Positions 9,241-19,091 are shown, numbered from the stretch's first letter. The stretch: DNA of 64,000 nt from Gammaproteobacteria bacterium (GCA_016191205.1 JACPPB010000017.1:41157-105156); one strand, 5' to 3'. Program-made: numbers and translations. The notes: generated by a model not told the origin, from the letters alone.

Positions 9241-9396
9241 GACGCGTTCCCGACCGGATGGGTTGGCACTCTAGCACCCTCGGTATCCGCGCGTAATCAA
9301 TGCGGTCCGGGCCGCGACCACTGTATGCGGAGTTTGCCGCACCGACCCCGGCATACCGACCCTCTCCTGCCGACAGTGACGGACCCGACGACGACC

Positions 9397-11538
9397 ATGA
9401 CCAAACGTCTTGCCCTCTGGATGCTCGTCGGCCTGGCCGTGATCGCCTTTCTTGCGCTCGATCTCGGCCACTGGCTGTCATTCGAATATCTACAGAGCCA
9501 GCGCGCGACCCTGGTGGGTTACCGGGACGCGCATCCGTTCCTGTGTACCGCGTTCTTCTTCGCCCTGTATGTGGTGGCCACCGGTCTCTCGCTGCCCGGG
9601 GCGACCGTACTCACCCTCGCCGCCGGCGCCATCTTCGGCTTGCTGTGGGCGACGCTGCTGGTCTCCTTCGCATCGAGCCTTGGCGCCACCCTGGCGTTTC
9701 TGATCGCGCGTTACCTCGTTCGCGATCCCATCCAATCCCGCTACGGAAGCCGTCTCCAGGCCATCGATGCCGGCATCGCCCGCGACGGCGCGTTTTACCT
9801 GTTCACCCTGCGGCTGGTGCCGCTGTTTCCATTCTTTGTCATCAACCTGCTGCTCGGCCTGACCGCGATGCGCACCCGGACCTTCTACTGGGTGAGCCAG
9901 CTCGGGATGTTGCCCGCGACGCTGGTCTATGTGAACGCCGGTACCCAGCTCGGCCAACTGGCGTCGCCCACCGGTATTCTCTCGCCGCAGTTGCTCGGCG
10001 CGTTCGCGCTGCTGGGCCTGTTTCCGCTGCTTGCCCGCACGCTCGTGGCGCGCATCCGGGCGCGACGCCAGTACGCGGACTTCGCCAAACCCAAACGTTT
10101 CGACCGCAACCTGATCGTGATCGGCGCCGGCAGCGCCGGCCTGGTGAGTGCCTATATCGCCGCAGCGGTGAAAGCGAAGGTCACGCTGATCGAAGCGCAC
10201 CGGATGGGCGGCGACTGCCTCAATACCGGCTGCGTGCCTTCGAAAGCGCTGCTGCGCGCGGCGAAACTTGCCCACGAACTCGGCCGCGCCGAGGAATTCG
10301 GTTTCGCTGCCGTGCAGGCCGTGCCGGATTTCGCGCGGGTCATGGCCCGGGTGCGGGAAGTGATCCGGGCTGTCGAACCCCATGATTCGGTGGCGCGTTA
10401 CGAAGCGCTCGGCGTCGAGTGCCTGCGGGGCCATGCCCGGCTGGTCGATCCCTGGACGGTGGAAGTCGATGGCCAGCGTCTGAGCGCGCCCAATATCGTG
10501 CTCGCCACCGGCGCGCGACCCTTCGTGCCACCGTTGCCCGGGCTCGCGGAAGCCGGCTATCTCACCTCCGACAACCTCTGGGAGCTGCGCGAACTGCCGC
10601 CGCGCCTGGTGGTGCTGGGCGGTGGTCCCATCGGCTGCGAACTGGCGCAGGCCTTCGCCCGCCTGGGCAGCAAAGTGACCCAGGTGGAGATGCTGCCGCG
10701 CCTGTTGATCCGCGAAGACCCCGAGGTATCGGACACCCTACAGGCGCGGTTTGCCGCCGAAGGCATCACTGTGCTGCTGGATACCCGGGCGATCCGCGTC
10801 GAGATGATCGCCGATCAAAAAACCCTGATCTGCGCCCGCGCCGGACAGGAGCTCCGGATTCCCTGCGATCAGATCCTGGTCGCCGTGGGCCGCGCCGCCC
10901 GCCTCGAAGGTTATGGCCTGGAGGAACTCGGCGTGAAAACCGGCAAAACCATTGAAGTGAACGAATTCCTGCAAACCAGCTTTCCCAACATCTACGCCTG
11001 CGGCGATGTCGCCGGGCCCTACCAGTTCACCCACACCGCCGCCCACATGGCCTGGTACTGCGCGGTGAACGCCCTGTTCGCGCCCTTGTTGAGACTGCGC
11101 GGCGGCAAGTTCCGGGTCGACTATTCGGTGATTCCCTGGGCCACCTTCACCGACCCCGAAGTGGCGCGCGTGGGACTCAACGAGACCGAAGCGAAAGCGC
11201 GCGGCATTCCCCACGAAGTCACGCTATTTCCCCTGGCGGACCTGGATCGCGCCATCGCCGAGGGCGCCACCGAGGGCTTCGTCAAGGTGCTCACGGTACC
11301 CGGCCGCGACCGCATTCTGGGCGCCACCATCGTCGGGGCTCACGCGGGGGAACTGATCGCCGAATTCGTGCTGGCGATGCGCCAGCGCATCGGACTCAAC
11401 AAGATCCTCGGCACCATCCACATCTATCCCACCCTGGCGGAAGCCGGCAAATACGCCGCCGGGCGCTGGAAACAGGCCCACCAGCCCGCGGCCCTGCTGC
11501 GCTGGGTGGCGCGCTTTCACCGCTGGCGACGGCGCTGA
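9397..11538 (+). CDS. VTT/TVP38 membrane domain fused to MerA/Lpd-like FAD disulfide oxidoreductase
   Basis: A 713-residue two-part protein. Residues about 1-225 form a DedA/TVP38-type (VTT, SNARE-assoc) membrane domain, with LSLPGATVLTLAAGAIFG and re-entrant-loop character. From about residue 238 a complete flavoprotein disulfide reductase follows: GAGSAG FAD site, redox-active CLNTGC (C274, C279), GGGPIGCELAQ NAD(P)H site, and a C-terminal dimerisation domain with HIYPTLAEA. It looks most like mercuric reductase or dihydrolipoamide dehydrogenase, but lacks an HMA domain and the C-terminal Cys pair of MerA. The ATG at 9397 is the first fitting the membrane domain. A thioredoxin-like gene follows 108 bases later. 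Confidence 0.88.
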   Translation: MTKRLALWMLVGLAVIAFLALDLGHWLSFEYLQSQRATLVGYRDAHPFLCTAFFFALYVVATGLSLPGATVLTLAAGAIFGLLWATLLVSFASSLGATLAFLIARYLVRDPIQSRYGSRLQAIDAGIARDGAFYLFTLRLVPLFPFFVINLLLGLTAMRTRTFYWVSQLGMLPATLVYVNAGTQLGQLASPTGILSPQLLGAFALLGLFPLLARTLVARIRARRQYADFAKPKRFDRNLIVIGAGSAGLVSAYIAAAVKAKVTLIEAHRMGGDCLNTGCVPSKALLRAAKLAHELGRAEEFGFAAVQAVPDFARVMARVREVIRAVEPHDSVARYEALGVECLRGHARLVDPWTVEVDGQRLSAPNIVLATGARPFVPPLPGLAEAGYLTSDNLWELRELPPRLVVLGGGPIGCELAQAFARLGSKVTQVEMLPRLLIREDPEVSDTLQARFAAEGITVLLDTRAIRVEMIADQKTLICARAGQELRIPCDQILVAVGRAARLEGYGLEELGVKTGKTIEVNEFLQTSFPNIYACGDVAGPYQFTHTAAHMAWYCAVNALFAPLLRLRGGKFRVDYSVIPWATFTDPEVARVGLNETEAKARGIPHEVTLFPLADLDRAIAEGATEGFVKVLTVPGRDRILGATIVGAHAGELIAEFVLAMRQRIGLNKILGTIHIYPTLAEAGKYAAGRWKQAHQPAALLRWVARFHRWRRR

Positions 11539-11646
11539 AATGCGGCAAACAAGCCGGCACAGATGCTCGGGTGCTACGCTGGAGCGGCGCTACAATCAAC
11601 TTCCGGCGCCCCGACCGCTCACCACCCCGCCGCAGGAGACTCTCCG

Positions 11647-12048
11647 ATGTCCGCACTTCCCGCCCGTCGCTTCTGGCTCGCCGCCCTGCTCGCGCTGGCG
11701 GCCGCGGCAGCGACCGCCGCGCCCTCGACCGGGCCCTACACCAACCGGCGTTTCCAGGCCTTGCAGGACGAAAATGCCCTGATTCTGGTGGCCGTCACCG
11801 GACCCGGCTGCCCCGCCTGCCGGGCGCAGCGCGCGCTACTGGACAGCTTCCAGAAGCAGCATCCGGAAGCCGACCTGAACATCCTGTGGGTCGACTACGA
11901 TAACCAGAAGCGCGTGCTCAAGTATCTGAATGCAAGCATCGCCGGGACGCTGATCCTGTTTCGCGGCACCGAGCGACTCGGGTCGACGGTAGCGAAGATG
12001 CAGGAAGATGCGATCATCGCGCCGATCCTCCGCGCCGCCGAACGTTAA
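11647..12048 (+). CDS. Exported thioredoxin-like protein (CPAC)
   Basis: A 133-residue protein with a cleavable-looking signal peptide (LAALLALAAAAATAA) and a thioredoxin-fold domain with the active site GCPACR (C55, C58). It should act as a periplasmic thiol-disulfide protein. A cis-proline-like position is hard to place, so whether it is oxidant, reductant or chaperone is open. The start follows a CAGGAG site 6 bases upstream. A TACAAT box at 11591-11596 could give it its own promoter, although the upstream VTT-FAD gene is close enough for read-through. Confidence 0.75.
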   Translation: MSALPARRFWLAALLALAAAAATAAPSTGPYTNRRFQALQDENALILVAVTGPGCPACRAQRALLDSFQKQHPEADLNILWVDYDNQKRVLKYLNASIAGTLILFRGTERLGSTVAKMQEDAIIAPILRAAER

Positions 12049-12092
12049 CCGCGCGGCGCACCGCCATTGGCCCGACGGCGCCGACCGCCGGT

Positions 12093-13190
12093 TCATTGCC
12101 CGGTGTCGGGTTTGTGCTCCGGCGGCTGCGGCTCAGGCGCGGTCGCCGCGACCGCCGCCGGCATCAGCGCCACGCCCTGACCGAGCATCACGCCGATCCA
12201 GCGGGTGCCGGGATCGCTCTCCAGCGCGATCTTGACCAGGATGGTGAGCGGAACCGAAAGCAGCATGCCGATCGGCCCCAGCACCCAGCCCCAGAACACC
12301 AGGGACAGGAACACCACCAGCGGCGACAGGTTGAGTCCGCGGCCCATCCAGCGCGGCTCCAGCACATTGCCAATCACCACATTGATGACGATCTGAACGC
12401 CGGCGGCGAGCCCCGCCGTCACCGGCCCGACCTGCACCAGCGCCAGCAGCACCGGCGGCGCCGCCGCCAGAATCGATCCGATGGTGGGCACGAAATTGAG
12501 CAGAAAGGTGAGCAGCGCCCACATCACCGGGTAGCCGACACCCAGCAGCCACAGCGCCAGCCCCACCAGCACACCGGTGAGCAGGCTGGTCAAGGTTTTG
12601 AGTCCGACGTAGTGATTGACGCTCTCGGTAAAGCGGCCGATCGCCGCGAGCGAATCGCGCGGCACGCTGCGCGCCTGGGCGAGCTTGTCGCGAAACCCCA
12701 CCTGCTCGGCGAGGATGAACACCACGGTGATCAGGATCATGAAACCGTTGGTGGTGATACCGCCGAGCGACGCCAGCGTATTGCCGGCAAGCTGCATCAC
12801 CGCGCTGGGGTTGACGCTGTCGCGCCAGTCGCCGATATCGAAAACCATCCCGCGTCCCGCGAGCCATTGCTGCAAGCCCGCCGTCATCTCGATGAGCCGC
12901 TTCTCATAGAACGGCAGATCGGTGCGGAAATCCCGGATCGAGGTGCCGACCAGGGTGCCCACCAGGGCGGCGGCGATGATGATCGCCAACACCATCACCG
13001 CAATGGCCGCCCAGCCCGGCAAGCCGCGCCCCTTGAGCCAGGCGACCGGCGGCACGCAGATGAGCGCGATGAAAATGGACAGCAGGAAAGGCACCAGCAG
13101 CGAGGCTGCCGCCTTCATTCCGGCTACCACCACGATGAAGGCGGCGGTGTAGAGCAGAAACCGCGCGGCGACGGACAATCTGAAACCCAT
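12093..13190 (-). CDS. AI-2E family (PerM/TqsA-like) membrane transporter
   Basis: A 365-residue polytopic inner-membrane protein with about seven or eight predicted helices and a soluble segment after the third. It matches the AI-2E transporter family (FLLNFVPTIGSILA, GNVLEPRWMGRGLNLSPLVVF). Members include the autoinducer-2 exporter TqsA and Na+/H+ antiporters, so the substrate cannot be assigned. The ATG at 13190 sits 6 bases after AGGAG, while an ATG two codons earlier touches that site. It follows the TSUP gene on the same strand (37-base gap). Confidence 0.85.
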   Translation of the reverse strand: MGFRLSVAARFLLYTAAFIVVVAGMKAAASLLVPFLLSIFIALICVPPVAWLKGRGLPGWAAIAVMVLAIIIAAALVGTLVGTSIRDFRTDLPFYEKRLIEMTAGLQQWLAGRGMVFDIGDWRDSVNPSAVMQLAGNTLASLGGITTNGFMILITVVFILAEQVGFRDKLAQARSVPRDSLAAIGRFTESVNHYVGLKTLTSLLTGVLVGLALWLLGVGYPVMWALLTFLLNFVPTIGSILAAAPPVLLALVQVGPVTAGLAAGVQIVINVVIGNVLEPRWMGRGLNLSPLVVFLSLVFWGWVLGPIGMLLSVPLTILVKIALESDPGTRWIGVMLGQGVALMPAAVAATAPEPQPPEHKPDTGQ

Positions 13191-13227
13191 GGTCATCTCC
13201 TGATGTTTTTTGCGCCCTGTCAGGCCA

Positions 13228-13983
13228 TTACCGCATCCACAGCAGACGCGCCGCGACGGCAACGGTGACCACCACGATCACCGGCTGCACCAGCCGGGTG
13301 CCGCGCCGGATCACCAGTCCCGACCCGAACCAGGCACCCAGCATCTGGGCGGCGGCCATGGTCAGCGCCAGACCCCAGACCACCCGATCGGTCGCCGCAA
13401 ACAGCAGCGCCGAGGTCCCGTTGATGGTCAGCACCAGCGCCTTGGTGTGAGCGGTGGCCTTGCGCAGGTTGTAGCCGCGCAGACTGACCAGCAGAAACGG
13501 AAAAACCGAGCCCATGCCGGGACCAAAGAAGCCGCCGTAGAAACCCATTGCCGGCGCGCCAGCGTAGTCGAAAACGCGCGGCGACACCCGCCGGGGCGTG
13601 TCCTCGTCCCCAATTCGGGGCGAGATCAGGAAATACAGCGCGATGGCGATCATCAGCAGCGGCAGCAGGGGTTCCAGCACGGCGTTCGACAGACGCTGGA
13701 CAACCCAGGTGCCGAGCACCGCGCCGCCACTGGCCATCAGCAATCCGGTGCGGGCGACGCGCAGATCCAGATGCCCGGAACGCACGAACTTGATGGTCGA
13801 GACGAGGGTGCCGAGCGCGCTCTGCACCTTGTTGCTCCCCAGCGCGGCCAGCGGCGGCAGACCGGCCCAGAGCAGTGCGGGCAGTGTGATGAGCCCACCC
13901 GCCCCGGCCATGGACGAAACAAAGCCGGCGCAGAAAGCCACGCCCACCAGCAGGCTGATCACTGGGATGGTCAGTTCCGGCAT
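13228..13983 (-). CDS. TauE/SafE (TSUP) family sulfite/organosulfur exporter-like permease
   Basis: A 251-residue integral membrane protein with two homologous halves, the TSUP pattern: GFVSSMAGAGGLITLPALL with ALGSNKVQSALGTLVST, and later GFYGGFFGPGMGSVFPFLLVSL with ATAHTKALVLTINGTSALLF. Family members move sulfite, sulfoacetate or similar anions. No sulfur-metabolism gene is adjacent, so the substrate is open. An ATG at 13983 is preferred; a TTG eight codons upstream is in frame. It is downstream of the LLM flavin oxidoreductase (61-base gap). Confidence 0.86.
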   Translation of the reverse strand: MPELTIPVISLLVGVAFCAGFVSSMAGAGGLITLPALLWAGLPPLAALGSNKVQSALGTLVSTIKFVRSGHLDLRVARTGLLMASGGAVLGTWVVQRLSNAVLEPLLPLLMIAIALYFLISPRIGDEDTPRRVSPRVFDYAGAPAMGFYGGFFGPGMGSVFPFLLVSLRGYNLRKATAHTKALVLTINGTSALLFAATDRVVWGLALTMAAAQMLGAWFGSGLVIRRGTRLVQPVIVVVTVAVAARLLWMR

Positions 13984-14044
13984 CAGGATGACAAACCCAC
14001 CAATCAACAGCCCGCGATGGTAGCAGAGCCCGTTCCGGCTCCGT

Positions 14045-15049
14045 TCAGGGGTCCGCGCGCCACTGCATCAACAGCGCCAGCGCGCGGCGGCGCAGGCTCT
14101 GGTCATGGATATCGCAGGTGAACATCAGTTCGTCCGCACCGATCCGGACGAGCAGGTTTTCGAGATGGGCACACACCGGCTCGCGCCCGCCGATGGCGGC
14201 GAGGCCCAGCAACCCCTGCACCGCCGCCCGCTCGCCCGGCGACCAGAGCGCATCGAGATCCGCCATCGGCGGTCGCAGGCGCAGACTCTGACCGCGCAGC
14301 AGCGCCAGCGCGCGCTGCTTCAGACTGGTGGCGAGGTATTCGGCTTCCGCGTCGGTCAGCGCCGCGATCAGCGGTACGCCCGCCATCGCATAGGGCTGTG
14401 TCAGCGCGGGCGACGGTTGAAAATTGCGCCGGTAAAGCGCGAGCGCCTCTTCCAGATGGTGCGGCGCGAAATGCGAAGCGAAGGCGTAGGGCAGGCCGAG
14501 CGCGGCCGCCAGCCGGGCGCTGTAGAGGCTCGACCCCAGCAGCCAGATGGCGACGCCGCTGTTCGTTCCCGGTATCGCCTGTAACTGCTGTCCTGCCAGC
14601 GCCGGCCCCAGCAGGCGCTGCACTTGCGCGACTTCGGCGGGGAAATCCTCCACCCCACCGGGGCGGTCCCGGCGCAATGCACGCGCGGTGAATGGATCGG
14701 TGCCGGGCGCGCGCCCGAGCCCGAGGTCGATGCGGCCCGGATGCAGCGCATCCAGGGTGCCGAACTGTTCGGCCACCACCAGCGGCGGATGGTTGGGGAG
14801 CATGACTCCGCCCGCGCCCAGGCGCAGCCGCGTGGTGCCGGCGGCGAGGTGGGCGATCAGCACCGCCGGCGCGGAGCTGGCGATGCCGTCCATGTTGTGG
14901 TGCTCGGCGACCCAGAAGCGGGTGTAGCCCAGTTCCTCGGCACAGCGCGCAAGATCGAGGGCGTCGCGCAGGGCGCTGCCGGCATCGCCGTCGGCGCGGA
15001 TGGGTGCCAGATCCAGAATGGATACGGGAATCGCGGCGAGCCGGCTCAC
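14045..15049 (-). CDS. LLM-class (luciferase-like) flavin-dependent oxidoreductase
   Basis: A 334-residue cytosolic TIM-barrel enzyme of the bacterial-luciferase-like superfamily. Clear segments are [56 protein letters not shown] and [18 protein letters not shown]. It belongs to the YhbW/MsnO8-type single-component group that uses FMN supplied by a reductase. The substrate is unknown. The start is GTG, immediately after GGGGGA. It is the last of three same-strand genes after DUF2182 and DUF1326 (28-base gap), suggesting co-transcription. Confidence 0.88.
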   Translation of the reverse strand: MSRLAAIPVSILDLAPIRADGDAGSALRDALDLARCAEELGYTRFWVAEHHNMDGIASSAPAVLIAHLAAGTTRLRLGAGGVMLPNHPPLVVAEQFGTLDALHPGRIDLGLGRAPGTDPFTARALRRDRPGGVEDFPAEVAQVQRLLGPALAGQQLQAIPGTNSGVAIWLLGSSLYSARLAAALGLPYAFASHFAPHHLEEALALYRRNFQPSPALTQPYAMAGVPLIAALTDAEAEYLATSLKQRALALLRGQSLRLRPPMADLDALWSPGERAAVQGLLGLAAIGGREPVCAHLENLLVRIGADELMFTCDIHDQSLRRRALALLMQWRADP

Positions 15050-15077
15050 TCCCCCATGGTCTCCATCCTGACGCGGC

Positions 15078-15698
15078 TCAAGCCTGATTGCTCCAGTCGA
15101 AGTCGTAGAGGATCCAGTTGCTGGCGTCGAACTTCATGTGGATGCCCTCGGCGGCAACCTCGAAGCTGCCCTGACCGCAGTCGCCGCGCTTCCAGATGAA
15201 GCCCTGGTCGAGGTCGATGGCAACCCGGTGCTCTGCCCCCGTCACCGGATTTTTGAGGCTGGTGCCTTGCGCCTGCCCCACGCCAGGAATCGAAAACCCG
15301 CTGTGAATCCCGTTCTCGGTGATGGTCACCGGCGCACGCACCACGCCCGCGACCTGATAAGTGGTGCCCAGAATCGCCCAGGGCATGCCACCGAGCTGGC
15401 CGGTGAAAATCTGCGCCAGGGCACCCAGCTGCGCATCGCTGACCGCGGGCGGGACCACGAACACCGCCTTGCCGTTGCCATCGTGAATCGCCTTCGGCCA
15501 ATCCAGGAGGGCGACCGCGTCGATGCCCGACAAATCCACATTGCCACAGCGGCCGGAAGTGATCCGGGTCGCCACGGCCGCCTTGCAACTGCCGTCCGGC
15601 GAGGTGGGAAAACCGGAAAAATTGCAGGTACAGCCGGGCTGGCAGTTGCAGAATTCAAAGCCCTTGCCCTTGAGTTGCCATGGAGTCGCGGTAGTCAT
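15078..15698 (-). CDS. DUF1326 domain protein with N-terminal CxC-x3-CxC motif
   Basis: A 206-residue protein without a signal peptide, matching DUF1326. It has a Cys cluster [10 protein letters not shown] near the N-terminus (C17, C19, C23, C25) and further cysteines at C38 and about C51, which suggests metal or Fe-S binding. Late features include [15 protein letters not shown]. No biochemical function is established to my knowledge. The ATG lies 9 bases after GAGG. It follows the DUF2182 membrane-protein gene by 27 bases; these two families often neighbour each other, so a joint job is likely. Confidence 0.82.
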   Translation of the reverse strand: MTTATPWQLKGKGFEFCNCQPGCTCNFSGFPTSPDGSCKAAVATRITSGRCGNVDLSGIDAVALLDWPKAIHDGNGKAVFVVPPAVSDAQLGALAQIFTGQLGGMPWAILGTTYQVAGVVRAPVTITENGIHSGFSIPGVGQAQGTSLKNPVTGAEHRVAIDLDQGFIWKRGDCGQGSFEVAAEGIHMKFDASNWILYDFDWSNQA

Positions 15699-15725
15699 GA
15701 TTCAGATCCTCGGTCCGGTGGACGA

Positions 15726-16499
15726 TCAGTTCAGGTAGGTGAGTAACCCGGGATCGAACAGCAGCGCCATCCCGGCGAGCGCAAACACCACCGCTCCGAG
15801 GATGGCGATGCGCTCACCTCCCGGGGCGATTTTTTCCAGAAAGATCAGCACGCTCAGCGCCAGCATCCAACCCAGGCTCATGGTGCCCAGGGCGACCAGC
15901 ACCGCCATCATCGCCCAGCAGCAGCCGAGACAGAACAGGCCGTGCGCGGCGCCCATGCGAAACGCGCCGAGCGGCCGTGCGGCGCCACCGCCATATTGCA
16001 TGAAGAAGGACAGCGGCGAGCGGCAATGGCGCAGACAGGCCGCCTTCAGCGGAGTCAGTTGCCAGATGGCGGCGACGGCCAGTACGCCGCCGGCGAGACG
16101 GGCGGCCCAGGGCGCACCTTGCAGCAACGGTGTTTCGAGCCAGCGCCAGACCGAATAGGCGGGGATGGCAGGCAGCGTCCATATCACCAGATAGGCCACC
16201 ACGAAGAACGGCAGTGGCGCCACCCGGCCATGGGCGGCGGCGAGTGCATAGAGCCGCAGCACTGGCGTGATGGCGGGCAGCATCATCGCCGCCATCATCG
16301 CCAGCCAGGCCAGTACGAAGCCGCCAAACGACAGCATCTGGCCCATGGTCATGCCGGCCATGGCGGGATCCCCGGCGCCCATGTCGGCGGCCATTCGCAG
16401 CGACCACCACCAGCCGGCGGCGGCGGTTATCAGCAGCGCGGCCGGTACGCCCAGCCGCAGCTGCAAGTCGGTGATCCCGGGGCTCGGTGTTGCCGTCAT
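15726..16499 (-). CDS. DUF2182 predicted metal-binding integral membrane protein
   Basis: A 257-residue polytopic membrane protein of the DUF2182 family. It has about seven hydrophobic helices, a Met-rich first loop (MAGMTMGQM), LAMMAAMMLPAITPV, a CLRHC motif (C155, C159) and FCLGCCW (C190, C193, C194). Met and Cys in membrane segments fit soft-metal handling, though this is unproven. The frame is open upstream, but the ATG at 16499 has an AGAGG site 8 bases before it and starts just ahead of the first helix. It leads the DUF2182-DUF1326-LLM cluster. Confidence 0.82.
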   Translation of the reverse strand: MTATPSPGITDLQLRLGVPAALLITAAAGWWWSLRMAADMGAGDPAMAGMTMGQMLSFGGFVLAWLAMMAAMMLPAITPVLRLYALAAAHGRVAPLPFFVVAYLVIWTLPAIPAYSVWRWLETPLLQGAPWAARLAGGVLAVAAIWQLTPLKAACLRHCRSPLSFFMQYGGGAARPLGAFRMGAAHGLFCLGCCWAMMAVLVALGTMSLGWMLALSVLIFLEKIAPGGERIAILGAVVFALAGMALLFDPGLLTYLN

Positions 16500-16608
16500 G
16501 GCTGGAACCTCTGCCTGGCATTGGCACCGATCATAGACCGCGCCACCGCCATTTCCCGCAAAAGCCTCGGCCAGGAACAATCCCCGGTGCTGCGGGTGCC
16601 AACATTCC

Positions 16609-19071
16609 CTACCATTGCCGGCGCAGCGGCAACAGGGCCGCGATCTCGACCGCCGGCAGCGGCCGCCCCAACAAGTAACCCTGTGCCCGGTCGCAGCCGT
16701 TGGCGCGCAGAAAATCCAGCTGCGCCTCCGTTTCCACGCCCTCGGCGACCACGGCGAGGCCCAGCTTGTGCCCGAGTGAGATACTGGCCTCCACGATGAC
16801 GGCATCGCCGGGATCCTCGGTAAGGTCGCGAATGAACGTCTGATCGATCTTGAGCACGTCCAGCGGGAAATTCTTGAGGTAGGAGAGCGACGAATAGCCG
16901 ATACCGAAATCGTCGACGGCGACGCTGATGCCCAGGGCCTGCAACGCGCGCAGCGTCTCGCCCGCGAGCACCGGATCGCGCATCATCAGATTCTCGGTAA
17001 TCTCCAGTTCGAGACTGCCGGCGGGCATCCGCTCCTCGTTCATTATCCGCCGCATCGTGGCAGGCAGCTTCGGATCGGTGAACTGGAGGGCGGAAACATT
17101 GACCGACACCCGCAGCGGGTGCGGCAACGACGCACACCAGGCGCGGGCATCGACACAGGCGCGGCGGAACACCCACTCTCCCACCGGCAGGATCAGCCCG
17201 CTATCTTCCAGCAGCGGCAGAAATTCGGCCGGTGCTACCAGACCGCGCTCCGGGTGGCGCCAGCGGATCAGTGCCTCCAGCGCGACGATGGCGCCGGTGT
17301 GCAGATCCACCTGGGGCTGATAAAACAGCTGAAACTGTTCCTGTTCCAGCGCCCGCCGCAAGCCCGCCTCCAGCGCCAGCAGTTCGTGGCCGCGCGCGTT
17401 CATGTCGGGAGCATAGAAGCGGTACTGATTGCGCCCCCCCGCCTTGGCCCGGTACATGGCGGTGTCGGCGTTGCGCAACAGATCCTCGACGCTGGTGCCA
17501 TCGTGGGGGAACAGGGCGATACCGATGCTGAAGGTCGCGAACACCTCGTGACTGCCCGCGTGCAGAGGACGCTCGAACGCCGCCCGGATCTTGCGCAGCA
17601 CCGCGAGCACGTCCTCGACCCGGTTCAGATCGCCGACCGCGGCGGTGAATTCGTCACCACCGTGACGCGCCACTGTATCCGTGGGTCGCAGGCAGCACTG
17701 CAACCGCGCCGCGACCTGTTGCAGCAGGGCATCGCCGACCGCATGCCCCAGGCTATCGTTGACCCGCTTGAAATTGTCCAGATCCAGAAACATCACCGCC
17801 ACATGACCGCCGTGCCGGCGCACATGGGCCAGTTCCGCTCCCAGACGATCGGCGAGCAGAAAACGGTTGGGCAGTCCGGTGAGGCGGTCGTGGGTGGCCT
17901 GGTGCTGCAATTCCGCCTCCAAACGCTTGCGCTCGGAAATATCGCGCGCGACCGTCGACAGGTAATCGACCGAACCATCCTCGCCGCGGTGCGCCAGGAC
18001 CACCTGCGAGAAAGGGATGTCCGCCACCGCGTCCGGCGGCCGCACCGTGGTTTCCCCCGACCAGAAACCCTCACGGCAGGCGACGGGAAAGGCTTCCGCG
18101 AACAGGTGTTCCGCGACATGTTCCGGAAAAATATCGCGCAGGCAACGCCCGGCCAGCTCGGTATCGGCACCCAGACCGAGCAGTCGGCGCCCGGCGCCGT
18201 TGAGATAGTCCAGAACGCCATCGGGCGCCACTATGGCCACCAGGTCCGGCGTCGCCTCCAGAATTGCCACCAGCCGCGCGCGCTCGTTCTCGGCCTGCAC
18301 GCGGGCGGTGATATCCCGCCCGGTGGACACAAAGTGGGTAATCCGACCCCGTTCGTCCAGCAGTGGCGCAATCACCTTGTGTTCGTGGAACAGACTGCCG
18401 TCCTTGCGTTTGTTGACCAGAACACCTTCGTACGCCACGCCGCCCGATACCCGCTCCCAGAGCTCGCCGTAAAAAGCGTCAGGGTGATGCCGCGAACGGA
18501 ACAGGCTGGGAAAGTTTCCCACCGCCTCGGCACTCCGATAGCCCGTCAACCGCTCGAACGCGGGATTGACGTATTCGATCCGCCCATCCCGATCGGTGAC
18601 AAACACCGCGTCCGCGGCCTGCTTCACCACTTGCGACAACTGCCGCAAAGTCTGGTCGGTCCGCCGCCGCTCGCGGCGTTGCCCTGCCTCCCGCAGTTCA
18701 CGATCGATGGCGGGGATCAGGCGCGTCAGGCTGTCTTTCATGACGTAATCCTGGGCCCCGGAGCGCATCGCTTCGACCGCGGTCTCCTCGCCGATGGTGC
18801 CGGACACAAAGATCAGCGGGACATCGGGATCCCGCCCCCGCACCAGCTCCAGCGCGCGAACCCCGTTGAAACCGGGCATGGAGTAGTCCGAGAGCACCAG
18901 ATCCCAGGGCTGCTCCAACGCGGCCACCAGTTCCTCCTCGCCCTGGACCCGCCGCCAGTCCGTGCTGAAGCCACCACTTTCGAGGTGATCAATCAGCAGC
19001 AGCGCGTCGTCTTCGCGGTCTTCGACCATCAGAACCCGCAACGGCTGGCGGGAACTTCGAGGTTCCTCCAT
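16609..19071 (-). CDS. Response regulator with PAS, GGDEF and EAL domains (c-di-GMP enzyme)
   Basis: An 820-residue cytosolic protein. Domains in order are a CheY-like receiver (residues about 12-130, phospho-acceptor in LVLSDYSMPG), two PAS domains (about 150-390), a GGDEF domain with intact GGDEF (471-475) and an RPTD inhibitory site five residues before it, and an EAL domain (EAL near residue 600, ELEITEN, DDFGIGYSSL, AEGVETE). Both diguanylate cyclase and phosphodiesterase sites look complete, so net activity is unclear. AGGAG lies 7 bases before the ATG at 19071; an ATG at 19095 would just abut the upstream stop. It is the last gene of the kinase-receiver operon. Confidence 0.92.
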   Translation of the reverse strand: MEEPRSSRQPLRVLMVEDREDDALLLIDHLESGGFSTDWRRVQGEEELVAALEQPWDLVLSDYSMPGFNGVRALELVRGRDPDVPLIFVSGTIGEETAVEAMRSGAQDYVMKDSLTRLIPAIDRELREAGQRRERRRTDQTLRQLSQVVKQAADAVFVTDRDGRIEYVNPAFERLTGYRSAEAVGNFPSLFRSRHHPDAFYGELWERVSGGVAYEGVLVNKRKDGSLFHEHKVIAPLLDERGRITHFVSTGRDITARVQAENERARLVAILEATPDLVAIVAPDGVLDYLNGAGRRLLGLGADTELAGRCLRDIFPEHVAEHLFAEAFPVACREGFWSGETTVRPPDAVADIPFSQVVLAHRGEDGSVDYLSTVARDISERKRLEAELQHQATHDRLTGLPNRFLLADRLGAELAHVRRHGGHVAVMFLDLDNFKRVNDSLGHAVGDALLQQVAARLQCCLRPTDTVARHGGDEFTAAVGDLNRVEDVLAVLRKIRAAFERPLHAGSHEVFATFSIGIALFPHDGTSVEDLLRNADTAMYRAKAGGRNQYRFYAPDMNARGHELLALEAGLRRALEQEQFQLFYQPQVDLHTGAIVALEALIRWRHPERGLVAPAEFLPLLEDSGLILPVGEWVFRRACVDARAWCASLPHPLRVSVNVSALQFTDPKLPATMRRIMNEERMPAGSLELEITENLMMRDPVLAGETLRALQALGISVAVDDFGIGYSSLSYLKNFPLDVLKIDQTFIRDLTEDPGDAVIVEASISLGHKLGLAVVAEGVETEAQLDFLRANGCDRAQGYLLGRPLPAVEIAALLPLRRQW

Positions 19072-19091
19072 GACACTTCTCCTGTCCGAGT

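Noticed and set aside
8479..9396. N-terminal extension of the VTT-FAD frame by 306 codons
   Set aside because: It runs antisense through the O-methyltransferase gene, is not VTT-like, and the ATG at 9397 begins the membrane domain properly.
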